A stretch of DNA of 64,000 nt from Pelecanus crispus (Eukaryota; Chordata; Aves; Pelecaniformes; Pelecanidae): contig NC_134644.1 of assembly GCF_030463565.1 (NCBI RefSeq), positions 152,483,967 through 152,547,966 of the forward strand, read 5' to 3'. The translations under genes were made by a program, and so were the position numbers. How positions within the stretch are numbered: the stretch's first letter is position 1; the number at the start of each line of letters is the position of its first letter. The notes beneath the pieces were generated by a model that saw only the letters and a list, made by a program, of their open reading frames with translations, made no database searches and had not been told where the DNA came from. Shown piece by piece: positions 1 through 10,023 of the stretch.

Positions 1-903
1 TGAGCTGTCTGGTATGAAAGTCTCATGTAACTTCTTGCTGCATTCTTTCCTACTACTGATGGAAAGAAATCTTACAGACTGCATAGATATCCATATCCTC
101 AAAGAATTCAAACAAAGGAACTCTGATGTGAAACTAGGCTTAAGGAACTTGAACGCATTCCTTTTTTTTTTTTTTATTGCATTGTTGTCTTTGTTTTTAA
201 GTTAACATACTTGTCCTTCTCTGCTGAAGGAGGCTGAATTTATGTCAAGATGGTGTCATTCTTTCCATCTGTAGAGGTCTCATTTTCATGGTTAAAACTG
301 GTTTGCTGGGAGGCTTATTCTACTAATGTGTTTTGTATTGAAAAGCAGTGCTTTTCATCATTAAAGATTAACTGAAGATAGGCCACACAATGAGTTTAGC
401 TGAATTTAAAAAGATTAAAAATTATCTTTCTTAAGGTTATATTTAATATAATGTTTTTCCAAAGTATTTCCAGGCCTTTTTGGGGAAAGGGAATGTGAGA
501 TAATTAAGGTGAAAATTAAAGATGCCGAGCTTCATGTAACTTCCTGCATCATTCAGCACACTATAACATTCTTTTTATAAGCTGTGTTTAGAAGTAGTAA
601 AACATAATTGCAGTAATTTTCCTTCCATTTAGTGGCAGTGAGTTTACTATAGCAACAGATGTGAATTATTGGTACAAAATTACTTAGATTTTGAAAAAGC
701 ACTTGTATTTCATTTTGAAAAATACTGTTATTCATTTGTCAAAGTTCTAACTTTCTGTTGCTTGAACAATCATTTGAATGTGAAAATTGAAGCTTGAAGT
801 CTTGCCTGGCCTATTTGCTTCCAAAACATATGAATGTTTCATCTACTTCTGAATAGGAGTCTGAATTGTAAGAGTGTAACTGGTTTCAAAACTTTATTTG
901 CAG
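1..903 (+). other. ATP6V1C1: ATP6V1C1 last intron (3' part)
   Basis: AT-rich non-coding sequence upstream of the terminal ATP6V1C1 exon. It ends in a pyrimidine-rich stretch and the acceptor TTTATTTGCAG (893-903). I looked here for the penultimate coding exon and did not find it, so it must lie upstream of the window. The 63-codon open frame near the left edge has no recognisable similarity and is not annotated. Confidence 0.8.
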
Positions 904-999
904 GCAACTATGGATATTCCAGGCTTAAACCTCAGTCAGCAGGAGTACTACCCATATGTGTACTACAAGATCGATTGTAATTTGCTGGAATTCAAGTAA
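904..999 (+). CDS. ATP6V1C1: V-ATPase subunit C1, terminal coding exon
   Basis: Last coding exon of the V-type proton ATPase subunit C1. In the family, subunit C belongs to the peripheral stator of the cytosolic V1 sector. It links V1 to the membrane Vo sector and leaves during reversible disassembly. The exon opens after an AG acceptor in phase 0 and encodes 31 residues plus TAA. The tail [20 protein letters not shown] is the characteristic, almost invariant C-terminus of vertebrate ATP6V1C1. All earlier exons lie to the left of the window. The downstream position of BAALC on the same strand reproduces human gene order and supports the call. The exon is intact, with no frameshift or stop. 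The identification rests on recognising the C-terminal peptide. The paralogue ATP6V1C2 is less likely because of the synteny. Confidence 0.95.
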   Translation, partial: ATMDIPGLNLSQQEYYPYVYYKIDCNLLEFK

Positions 1000-1515
1000 A
1001 AGTTCCCTAACATGACAATCTTCTCAGTGTTGGTGTAAACAAACAGAAGTGGGGTTGAAGTACAGTAATACTTTTAACACTCTACTAATCATCTGCTTGC
1101 TTCTTATGTTAGGTGAATTTAACACACAGTGGTCCATCTCTAGACATTTTCTTTCTAAAGAACAGTGTAGGTAATCTGCGTTTAATCAATTATGTCTGTA
1201 AATGTATATTGAGAGAATTGAAGTATTTATAAACAGAGTGATTTATTTAAGGAAAAGCTCATTCCTCTTTCATATGGTGGTCTGTGTTAATTCCGTTTAC
1301 CATTGTTTATAAAAAAACTTGTTTACAGAAAAATAGTGTAAATGTCCATGGCCATTTTGTTCATTTGATTTAGTAGATACAGTTGTGTTAACGTTGTTGA
1401 ACTGTGATGTAAAGTATGTAAAATTGGTATGAAATTGTGCTTTTGGAATGGTTTAAACTTACAATCGAAGCACTGTAAACACAGGAAAAAATAAACATAC
1501 CTGTGCAAACGTGTC
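1000..1515 (+). other. ATP6V1C1: ATP6V1C1 3'UTR
   Basis: Non-coding, AT-rich sequence directly after the TAA. The first canonical AATAAA is at 1490-1495 and is followed by GT-rich sequence (CTGTGCAAACGTGTC), so cleavage near 1510-1520 is likely. The end is inferred. Alternative distal sites cannot be excluded. Confidence 0.6.
1490..1495 (+). terminator. ATP6V1C1: poly(A) signal AATAAA of ATP6V1C1
   Basis: Canonical hexamer about 490 nt after the stop codon, with a GT-rich downstream element within 20-40 nt. It is the first perfect hexamer after the stop. Confidence 0.6.
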
Positions 1516-1519
1516 ATTT

Positions 1520-3030
1520 TCTTGTACCACATGTAACTGTGGATACCTGTGTCTAAACTGAAGCAATGTATTAAGTCTTAAAACTAGTGCTGCATCGTGC
1601 ATGCAGTGGTATAGAAATGCAATTACTTCAACACAAATACTTGTAAAAGATGCAGGTATTTCTTTTGCTTTGTGCAGAAATGCTCAAGTGTAGGGGCCAG
1701 ACAACAAACTTGTGTATGAATGTGTTTCATGTTTACATCCTCGTGACTCTAAAGAAGGGGTATGAGATGATTATTTGGAAGATGGGAGTAACCTGGGATG
1801 CTAATGAGCTAGGCTGACCTGGGATTTTTTGATAATTCTTTGTTCTTTTCAATCAGTTGAAGCTTGGGACTACTTTATGGCTTTGAATACTGTACTATTA
1901 GATGCTTGCCTTTTTTTTTTCTTTCTTTCTTGGCAGCATCCTTTCTACCATACAGGGAATATGACAGCTTCTTTTTAATGTGTATAGAGAGGGGTTGTTT
2001 ATTTCAGTAGCAGGTATCACAGCTATTACAGCTATTCTATATATGCCAGTTGGTGATATGCGGTAGAAACTACAGTACATTTTAAAACTTACTTGAATTA
2101 AGACTGAGACTGGCACTGATTTGTCAAAATTAGTATTTGAAGTACTGTAACCACTGGATTTTTTTTCTAATTTGGTCCCTAACTGAAAATACTAGTACTG
2201 TGAATCTAAGCAGTACAGAGCTTTTGGCTATAGAATCTCTAACCATGAACCAGAAGTACTTTTGAGGAATTTGCTATGTTTGATAAGCCAACATCGAGAT
2301 CTCTAATTATGAAGAGAGAAGGCTAGCTTTTGGGTGCAAGAGTTGCATCTCGCTACTGATGATGAAATGAGGTTTGAAGTCTATAGAAAAAAACACTGTG
2401 TAAAATTATATTTGCTTTTCTTACTATTTTTTTTATAGGTAAAAGGGGAAAGAGTGAGATCAAGTGTTCAGTTGTGCTCACACTCCCATGCGCTCTCTCA
2501 CTTCCTTGCAGAAGATAACAGCTACTTACTGTGTTGACCAGGTTGTTAAATCGTGTGAGCAAGTGGAAGGAGTTTTCCCTGTTATCACCCTGCTCTGCCC
2601 CTTCCACTGGCTTTTGTTGTTACCGTGTACAAAGATGGTTGTCTTGGTTCTGAGCCCACTGTAACTGAGATAAACTACTTAGGGGTAAAGAGGGTTGGTG
2701 GGTTTTTTGTTTGTTTTGTGGGTTTTTTTTGTCCACTGGAAGCATTGAATCCTGCTTCCCTGATCACAGAAGGAATTGGGCTAAACTGTTGTCTCTGTTA
2801 TCTTAGTTCTCTTTTGATTTTTGTTTTCAAAGCCTTCCTACAAACAAGTGCAGTATAACGGCTTAGGATTCCAGTACTGTAGAAACTGCTTTGCTGTATA
2901 CTTTGCCCTGTTCAAGGTACCTAGTGCCTGCTAAATCGGCACTGGATTCTTCTCGAATGGAGGCAAGAGGCAGCTAGACAATAGAATGACAAGACAGCCC
3001 AAGGTGAGGGAAGTAGTCAATATTGCTGCT
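1520..3030. other. Intergenic, no gene seen
   Basis: AT-rich sequence with short homopolymer runs (for example T9 near 1911). The small open frames on both strands have no recognisable domain, no good start context and no splice evidence. Confidence 0.6.
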
Positions 3031-3034
3031 CGGA

Positions 3035-3592
3035 GCAATGTGGATATGCTGGAGAAATGGGCTGACAGGCCAGGCACCGCACGAACTTCAGCGAAGAGAA
3101 TTGCAAAATCCAGCGCTTGGGGAGGAATAACCCTTATGCACGAGTACAGGGTGGGGGCTGACTAGCCAGGAAGCAGCTCTGCAGAAGACCTGGGACTGCT
3201 TGTGGAAAACAAGTTGTACTTGTGGCACAGGCTAGCTATCTCCTGGGGCGGTATTAGTAAGAAGGTAGACGTCCTTCCCCAATATTTGGCACTTGTGAGG
3301 CCATGGCTGGGGCTCTGTAGTACAAGAAATGGAGGAAGTCCAGTGGAGGCTACCCAGGCTTGTTGGACTGAAGCATGTTACACCATGACATACTGGGAGA
3401 GTTGTGTCTCTTCATACTGGGGAAGAGATGGAGAAAAAGCAAAGGACAGATGTTACTGATATTTACAACTGCCTGAGCAGAGGATACAGAGAAGATGGTG
3501 CCTTCTGATGTGTCTGAGCACTTCTCAGAGGTACATGGGAGTAAGATGAGAGGCAGAGGACACAAGTTTGAGTATGGGAAATTCTCATTAGA
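3035..3592 (+). mobile_element. Degenerate CR1 LINE fragment (3' ORF2 region)
   Basis: The stretch follows the CR1 ORF2 text downstream of the reverse-transcriptase core. It includes the stretch 'ctggagaaatgggctgacagg', a segment around 'ggggaggaataaccc..atgca', and 'gtgaggcca'. It also carries the corrupted form of 'gagaggctgagag..' that precedes the CR1 tail. It is riddled with stops and small indels and lacks the octamer tail. It ends a few bases before the LTR fragment starting at 3596, which suggests that the LTR interrupted or abuts it. An old, inactive copy. Confidence 0.7.
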
Positions 3593-3595
3593 TGC

Positions 3596-4224
3596 TGTGG
3601 TGGGTTGACCTTGGCTGGCTGCCAGATACCCACCCAGCTGCTCTCTCTGTACCCCTATTCAATGGGATGGGGGAGAAAACAAGGTGAAAAAGCTCATGGG
3701 TTGAGATAAAGAGGGGGAGATTGCTTACCAGTTACTGTCACAGGCAAACCAGACTTGACGTGGGAGGATTTAGTTTATTGCCAATTAAAATAGATCTGGA
3801 TGGTGAGAGGCAGACAAAAAATAAAACACTTTATCCCCTTCTTTTTTTCCAAGACTCAACTTCACTCCTTTATTCCCAACTTCCCTTCTGCCCAGTGGCA
3901 GAGAGGGATGGGGAATGGGGGGGTTGCGGTCAGCTCATAACAGTTCATCTCTGCTTCACCTTCCTCCTCACACTTTTGCCCTGCTCCAGCATGGCTCCTT
4001 CCACAGGCTGCAGTCCTTCAGGATAAACCTAGTCTAGCATGGGTCGTCTATGAGCCATATTTCTATCGGGATATGTCCACCTGGTCTGATTTGGGTCTTC
4101 CAGAGGCTGCAGTGTGGATATCTGCTCTGGCATGCACCTCTCCATGGGCTGCAAGACAACACCTGCTCCACTGTGGTCCACCCTCTGGGCTGCAGGGAAA
4201 CACCTGCAGCACCTTTCCTTTCAG
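3596..4224 (-). mobile_element. Endogenous retrovirus LTR fragment, minus orientation
   Basis: Starts with TGTGGTGGGTTGACC and continues with phrases I recognise from an abundant avian ERV LTR: 'gctcatgggttgagataa', 'gttactgtcacaggcaaa', 'ggggttgcggtcagctca'. These are followed by the repeated 'gctcca..tgggctgcag' modules. The known element is longer, so this copy is truncated or eroded at about 4224. No matching second end or clear target-site duplication was found. The orientation follows the usual reading of the family, in which the visible TGTGG end is the complement of the LTR 3' end. No retroviral gene is attached. Confidence 0.6.
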
Positions 4225-5139
4225 TGATGCATCTAGACCGGAGTTATCTGGGGCTGAACAGACTCAGAATTGACGTTTATAAGGAAGGGACAATTACAGA
4301 ATATTAGATGTTAGTGACCAGCCACAGAATAGCTGATGTCTGATACCATTGGGCTTTCCTGGTGGAGAGAGATACTTTGGATACAGGGGGTGGGAGTTAG
4401 TCTGTGTTAGATTTGATTTATAGGGAAGGGCTAGAACCAAAACCACCTCTTTCTACAGTTTTTTTATATTTCTATGGTTCTTAAAAGATTTCTGGCAAAT
4501 GGAAGAGGGTTTGAACTGTGTAAAAATGGAAAAATTTTTATTATGTTTCTGAGAAGCATGCCAGGTGATTAAGATAGAAAGTAATTTGTGGAAGAAATGA
4601 AGAGCGTAGTCTACTCTGGAATGTGAGGAGTGTGGGAATTTTATTTTTATTATAAGTAACAACAGATGATTTATGTCCTAATAGGAAAAGCAGGCATAAC
4701 TGGATTGTCACAATGTACGTGTCTGTAGTCAAAATCTGAGAAGGGGAGACAGCTGCTGCACAGCAGAAGTGTCTAAAATAGCAATGTACTAATATTTTAG
4801 TAAAGTTAATGTAGATCTTGAAATGCTGATGGATACCATTTGAAAACTGACAAATAAACCTTAGTAATGAAGTTGTGTGAGAAAGCAATACCTGCAGTGA
4901 GTTCCAGAGTCACCAGGACTGGGGAGAAGGAGTGGAGAACTGGCCAGAAGGAGAGGACAGGTGGTAGGTAGGAGCTTGTAGAAGAGGTAGTTACGCAGAT
5001 GCAGGAGAGAGCTAGTAACTCTCATTAATAAGCAGGAAAGGAGTATGGGGAAATGTCACCACAGCTGAGGACAGAGTGGGAGAGAATTTCAGTGAACTTA
5101 AGGAAAATGGACCATAAATGAACTTGTTAGAAGAAAACA
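4225..5139. other. Intergenic, no gene seen
   Basis: No exon, RNA gene or recognisable repeat beyond the end of the LTR fragment. The overlapping 115- and 69-residue minus-strand frames at 4453-4888 look like chance frames in AT-rich DNA. Confidence 0.5.
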
Positions 5140-5758
5140 AACATCACTCTATCTTGAAGAAGGGCAAGAATTGGATCTGGGGAACTACTGTTTGGTCAGC
5201 CTCACCTTGATCCCCTGGAAGATGATGGGGCAAACTCTATTAAGGACACAAAGTTGATTAAGGGTAGTCAGTGCGGATTTGTGCCTTACCAACCTGATAC
5301 CCTTCTACAATGGGATGACTAGCTCAGTGGATGACAGGAGAGCAGTGGATGTTGTTTATCTTGGCTTCAGCGAGGCTCTTGACACTGTCTCCTATAGCAT
5401 CCTCATTGACAAACTGATGAAGTACAGACTAGGTAAGTGGACAGTGAGGTGGACTGAAAACCACGTGAACTGATGGGCTCAAAGGCTTGTAATCAGTGGC
5501 ATGAAGTCCACCCAGAGGTCAGTTAATAGTGGTGTACCCCAGGGGTCAATACTGGGGCCAATATTGTTTAGCATTTTTATTAATGACCTGGATGATGGGA
5601 CAGAGTGCATCCTCACCAACTTTGCTCATGATACAAAACTGGGAGGAGTGGCTGATACACCAGACGGTACCCATTCAGAAGGCCTTAGGAAGAGCATTGC
5701 CAATGGGTCGAGCAGGGTGATTAGTCCCATCAACTCAGCGCTAATGAGACCACAATGT
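5140..5758 (+). mobile_element. Degenerate CR1 LINE, reverse-transcriptase part
   Basis: Translation in shifting frames gives recognisable CR1 reverse-transcriptase blocks: CLTNLIPFYNG, AVDVVYLGFSEALDTVS, SGVPQGSILGPILFSIFIND and FAHDTKLGG. The catalytic residues are lost. Motif A YLDF has become YLGF (Asp to Gly) and motif C FADD has become FAHD. A stop (TGA after ..ENHVN) and an internal deletion break the frame. From about 5720 the text jumps to the 'tcagcgct..tgagaccaca' region of ORF2. Clearly a dead copy, older than the element at 32369-34508. It is followed immediately by CR1 sequence in the opposite direction. Confidence 0.85.
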
Positions 5759-5774
5759 AGAATGGCAGTAGTTG

Positions 5775-6095
5775 AGGTTGGCAGGCACCACTGAAGGTCT
5801 TCTAGGCCACCTGCCCCTGCTTAAGCAAGGTCAGCTAGAACAGATTGCTCAGGACTGTGTCCAGTAAGGTGTTGAAAATCTCCAAGACTGGAGACTCTAC
5901 AACCTCTCTGGGCAACCTTCTCTGGTGTTCAAACACCTGTGCAGTAAAACTGCTTTCTTACGTTTAGCCAGAATCTGCCGTGTCTCAGTTTGTGCCCATT
6001 GGGCGCTACTGAGAAGAGTCAGGCTTCCTCTTCTTTACACCCTCCCATCAGTTATTCATAAACATTGATAAGATGCTCCTGAGACTTCTTATTTT
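5775..6095 (-). mobile_element. CR1 LINE 3'-end fragment, inverted
   Basis: Reads as the complement of a CR1 3' region: 'cctgcttaagcaaggtcagctagaacag', 'ggagactctacaacctctctgggcaacct', 'tcagtttgtgcccattg', 'ctactgagaagagtcaggct', 'tctttacaccctcccatcag' and 'cattgataagatgctcctgag'. The extreme octamer tail is missing at the left end. It lies tail-to-tail with the plus-strand CR1 ending near 5758. Confidence 0.85.
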
Positions 6096-9000
6096 CTTGG
6101 GTAGAGGGTGGTGAGTGCTCCTGCAGTATTCAAGCACTTGCTTCTGGGGCTGCTTTTGTTTTGAGGAATGTAGCTGTTAAACATGGTAATCCACAGTGAC
6201 CAGCAGATATGAGATCTTTGGTTTGCTTGGTTGGTTGTTTGGGGTTTTTTTTTTTTTTAATATAATAGCATTTTGAAATGCTCAGCCTTTAAACCTCTGT
6301 ATTAGTTTAATTTTCATAAAGATATTAATGATTTTGAAAGCTTTCTGGAAGATAAATGCATCTATGTTCTGCTGAACTATTAGATACAGAAAAACATTGT
6401 GTGCAGTGACTGATTCCTGAGCAGAAGTGTTTAGAAGGTAACTTCTACCCAGATACCTTTGTATATGAATTTGGGGTTTTTGGCAGAATTCCCACTGCAG
6501 GAGGGATTTTGAATTCCACTCCATCACTTATATCAACAAATGCAGTGTTTGTCTTCTGCCCAACTGGGACTGGATTCTTGGAGTGAAAGTCTGTAACATG
6601 TGCCAGCATCTTAGTATTTGTCTCCAGACAGACAGCGTATAGTTTATCTTATACTGACTTCAAATATCTTTATGAGCACAGTATGTGGGATGAGTCATAA
6701 GCAAATGGCATCACCCTTCACTTCATGGGGATGGGTTCCCCACCTGGGATCTTTTAATGTTGCTTCGGTAGCAGCAAATTAACTCCGTCACCTTCTGTAC
6801 TATGGCATTAACTGCAACAATCGTGGCTGGAGTAAATCATGAATACTTTGTCTTGAAAAGGTCTGGGTTTTGTGTATCTCCAAGAAGCTCACATTTTGTA
6901 GGGTCAGGGGACATAACAAGTGTAATACTTGAATTACTGCAACTTCATTGAATTGAATGTGATTTTCCTGAGATTTGAGTCCATAAGCAGATTATTGCAA
7001 TGTTATTCCCTGAGACTTTTGGAGAGCCCTGCATTGGACAGAGCCAATGGGAAAACTACAGGGGAAGCTAAGGTAAGCAAAAGTAGATGCTGGAGCGCCA
7101 GCTTTGAATAGACAACTGCACTTTGTAACTTAAAGAGTTACAAAAAGAAGCGTGGGCGTGCATAATATTGTAGGGCTGTTCGCTATTTATTGGTCCCAGT
7201 ATCACTCTTCTAAAAAATGTGGTGGTTTTAGCTTTTGTCCTATGTAAGCTCATGAAGAACCTCTCCTGTCTTAGAATATGTCTATGTGTGCTCTCTCTAA
7301 CAAATTGTTTTGATTGAATAGCCTTCAGAAATGAAATCTTTATTTTTCACCTCTAGAGAGCGATCTCGAGCTACTTTCGAAAAGCTGCCGAGGAAAACTC
7401 TCATGAAGCCTTTGCTGAATGATTTGGGTTTGAACTAAAGAGTTTGATCTTTTAATGATTTCATCTCGTGCTCTCATAGTACCAAGGAAATTTTTAATAT
7501 TGTCCATAATTATTATGCTTTGCTTCCCCGTAGTCCCTAGAGATTAATATGGTGTCACGCACGTATTTGACCATTCACTGAAGAGCCTGAAGAGAAGAGA
7601 TTGACATGTCCTGCCAGTGGAACAGAATTCTAGTGGACTCAGAATTGCTACTTAAAATTGTATATGTTTAATTTCAGGTACATTATGGGATTTCAGTATT
7701 TTAAAAGCGGATTCTTTGACTACACTCTTTACTATTTCTGTTGATTTTACCAAATATTAAATGAAGGGATTATTAGGGATCATGTGCTTGTTCCATCAAA
7801 GCAAAAGTCTTCATCTTTCAACCTTCTGTACCATCTTCTTTTGCAATATGCAACCCTGCTTCACACCCACAGCAACACAGGGAAGAGAGTGATCCTGCAG
7901 CTGAAGGCTGTAAAACGTTGTCATAGGCCTTTTAATCTTTTTCTCTTTTCTAAATAGATTTCTGATTTTTTTTGTTGTGTGAAAATATTCCTGTAGCTCC
8001 TGAGCTATCATGTTTTCCTTCCACAACAAAACTTAGATTTAAATACTCAAAATGTAGGGTTTTGATAAATTCTAATAGGGCCTGGCAGAGGCTAGCCTTT
8101 TCTTTCCAGACTCTTCAGGAGAAATTCATGGTCTCTGGGGGCAGAGGCACTGTGGACATCATTACACAGTAACTTTATTCTTGCATACATCTGTTTTGCC
8201 GTTCTCTACCTTGTGTCAGTAATAGTATCCGTCCAAGACAGATCTGCCAACTGGTCCAGCTGAAACCCACCTGTTTTCCCATGTACCGGTTACCTGCTTC
8301 GGCTAACAGGAAACAGAAAAACTGTTTGCAACTTAACTTCACCTGTAAACATGATGGAGAAAGCAACTGTAAGAACAAACGTCAATCTGGGATACATGGA
8401 ACAATCTCACTCGGTAAGGACCCGCTTTCCACACCGGAGCAGCCAAGGGCAATGGCTTAGCCCTGCTTGCTCCCCAGTCTTGTTCTTCTCTGTCATACCA
8501 CCTTGGCTGCATCACTCTGTTGTAGGTCACCGAGTGCTCCTTACTGAATCTCTCAGTTCTTTGTCCTTCTGCTACTCCGACTTTCCCATCTTCTCCTTGC
8601 TCTCACTCTTTTACACTCTTCCACTGCTCCCTTCCCATTTTCTGCTTGGATTTATAGAATGCCACTCTACCAGAGGCTGCAGTTTTGAATGTTTTCATGT
8701 TGCTAAGCGATATTCTTCCTCTCTTCTCAGCAGCCTGGTTTTCTTAGAAGTAGTCAGTATCTGCAATCCCCACTTGGTTGCCCCAAATTCAGATGCATCC
8801 TTGTCTTTATGTCCTATAGCTAAACAACCTAACTCACCAAATTCACCCATGTAAAAGATTGTAGACATTAGTAAAGCTATTTCTTGGACAATAATATTCT
8901 GGAATTGGTTATATTTCACAATGTACTTGTTGACTATTTTGTTACAAGAGACTTGTATTCTGCTTGTAAGGGCTTATCCAACCTGGACCAGGTGCCAGAG

Positions 9001-9455
9001 CACATGACTTGAGGCCCCTCATGCTGCAGCAATCATCAATGCTTCAAAGCATTGTAAGACAAAGGGTATGCTGACCAATTATTTGGTCAATCTACTTACT
9101 ATGTTCCATTGATTAAGGGTCTGGAAAAATTAAACTATATATGGATTTTTCAGTACAGCAAACGTTTGAAGAGGCAAGATGAAAAGACAAAGTTTTCACC
9201 TGCTACTGAAGCCAAACTGTCCCCAAAATCCCGGTTGCCCCTTGCAAAACTGTGGATCAGAATTACCCGTATCAGTGTTTTTACAGCTCAGTGCAAGGTG
9301 AAGGTTCAGTAAATAGGTGCCAGAAAAGAACATGAAAACAAGCATCATGAGCTTAGATGAATGCAATAGGAAACAGGCAGCAAAGGCAACCAAAGAGAGG
9401 TTCACCATGAAGTGACAGGTCTGTACTGCTGCTGGGACTTGTGGGAGAGATGTTA
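6096..9455. other. Intergenic, no gene seen
   Basis: No exon or known repeat was recognised. Homopolymer T run at 6245-6258. The 167-codon plus-strand frame at 8351-8854 is free of stops but has low-complexity Ser/Leu-rich composition, no domain and no homology I recognise. The minus-strand frame at 9196-9699 overlaps the LTR and is a shadow. Confidence 0.5.
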
Positions 9456-9715
9456 GTACTGTCCTGGTTTCGGCTGGGATAGAGTTAATTTTCTTCCTAG
9501 TAGCAGGCATAGTGCTGTGTTTTGGATTTAATAGGAGAAGAATGTTGATAACATGCTGATGTTTTAGTTGTTGCTGAGTACTGCTTATGCTAGTCAAGGA
9601 CTTTTCAGCTTCCCATGCTCTGCCAGGCGCACAAGAAACTGGGAAGGGGCACAGCCAGAAGAGTTGATCCAAACTGACCAAAGGGCTATTCCATACCATG
9701 TGACATCATGCTCAG

Positions 9716-9723
9716 TATATAAA
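9716..9723 (+). promoter_or_regulatory. TATA box of LTR copy 1
   Basis: TATATAAA lies just upstream of the expected U3/R boundary. In LTR copy 2 the same site reads TATAGAAA. The upstream CRE-like site is TGACATCA here (9701-9708), against a perfect TGACGTCA in copy 2. Confidence 0.6.
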
Positions 9724-9742
9724 CTGGGGGGGGTTGGCCGAG

Positions 9743-9760
9743 GAGCAGCGATCGCTGCTC
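9743..9760. repeat. 18-bp perfect palindrome in LTR copy 1
   Basis: GAGCAGCGATCGCTGCTC is identical to its own complement. It lies about 20-40 bp after the TATA box, so it should fall near the start of R, and it is preserved exactly in the second LTR at 52110-52127. Confidence 0.9.
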
Positions 9761-10023
9761 GGGAACTGTCTGGGTATCGGTTGGTGGGTGGTGAGCCATT
9801 GCATTGTGCATCACTTGCTGTGTATATTATTATTATTATTATATTGTTATTATTATCATTACTATTTTACTTTATTTCAATTATTAAACTGTTCTTATCT
9901 CAGCCCAGGAGTGTTTCTCACTCTTACTCCTCCGATTCTCTCCCCCATCCCATGGGGGTAGGGGGAGTGAGCGAGCGGCTGCATGGTGCTGAGTTGCTGG
10001 CTGGGGCTAAACCACGACAGTAC

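Larger units (their letters stand above)
9460..10019 (+). mobile_element. Solo LTR of an avian endogenous retrovirus (copy 1)
   Basis: A 560-bp element bounded by TGTC..GACA. It begins TGTCCTGGTTTCGGCTGGGATAG and ends in GGGGCTAAACCACGACA, an LTR family common in bird genomes. It contains a TATA box TATATAAA (9716-9723), a (TTA)n-rich stretch (about 9828-9885), ATTAAA at about 9881, and an 18-bp palindrome (9743-9760). GTAC flanks both ends (9456-9459 and 10020-10023). The original duplication may have been the 5-mer AGTAC with one A lost, because copy 2 in this window has a perfect 5-bp duplication. A 5-bp duplication fits ERVL-class integration. No gag, pol or env lies next to it, so it is a solo LTR left by recombination between LTRs. 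Confidence 0.88.

Noticed and set aside
8351..8854. 167-codon plus-strand frame
   Set aside because: No recognisable family, Ser/Leu-rich low-complexity composition, no splice or promoter support.
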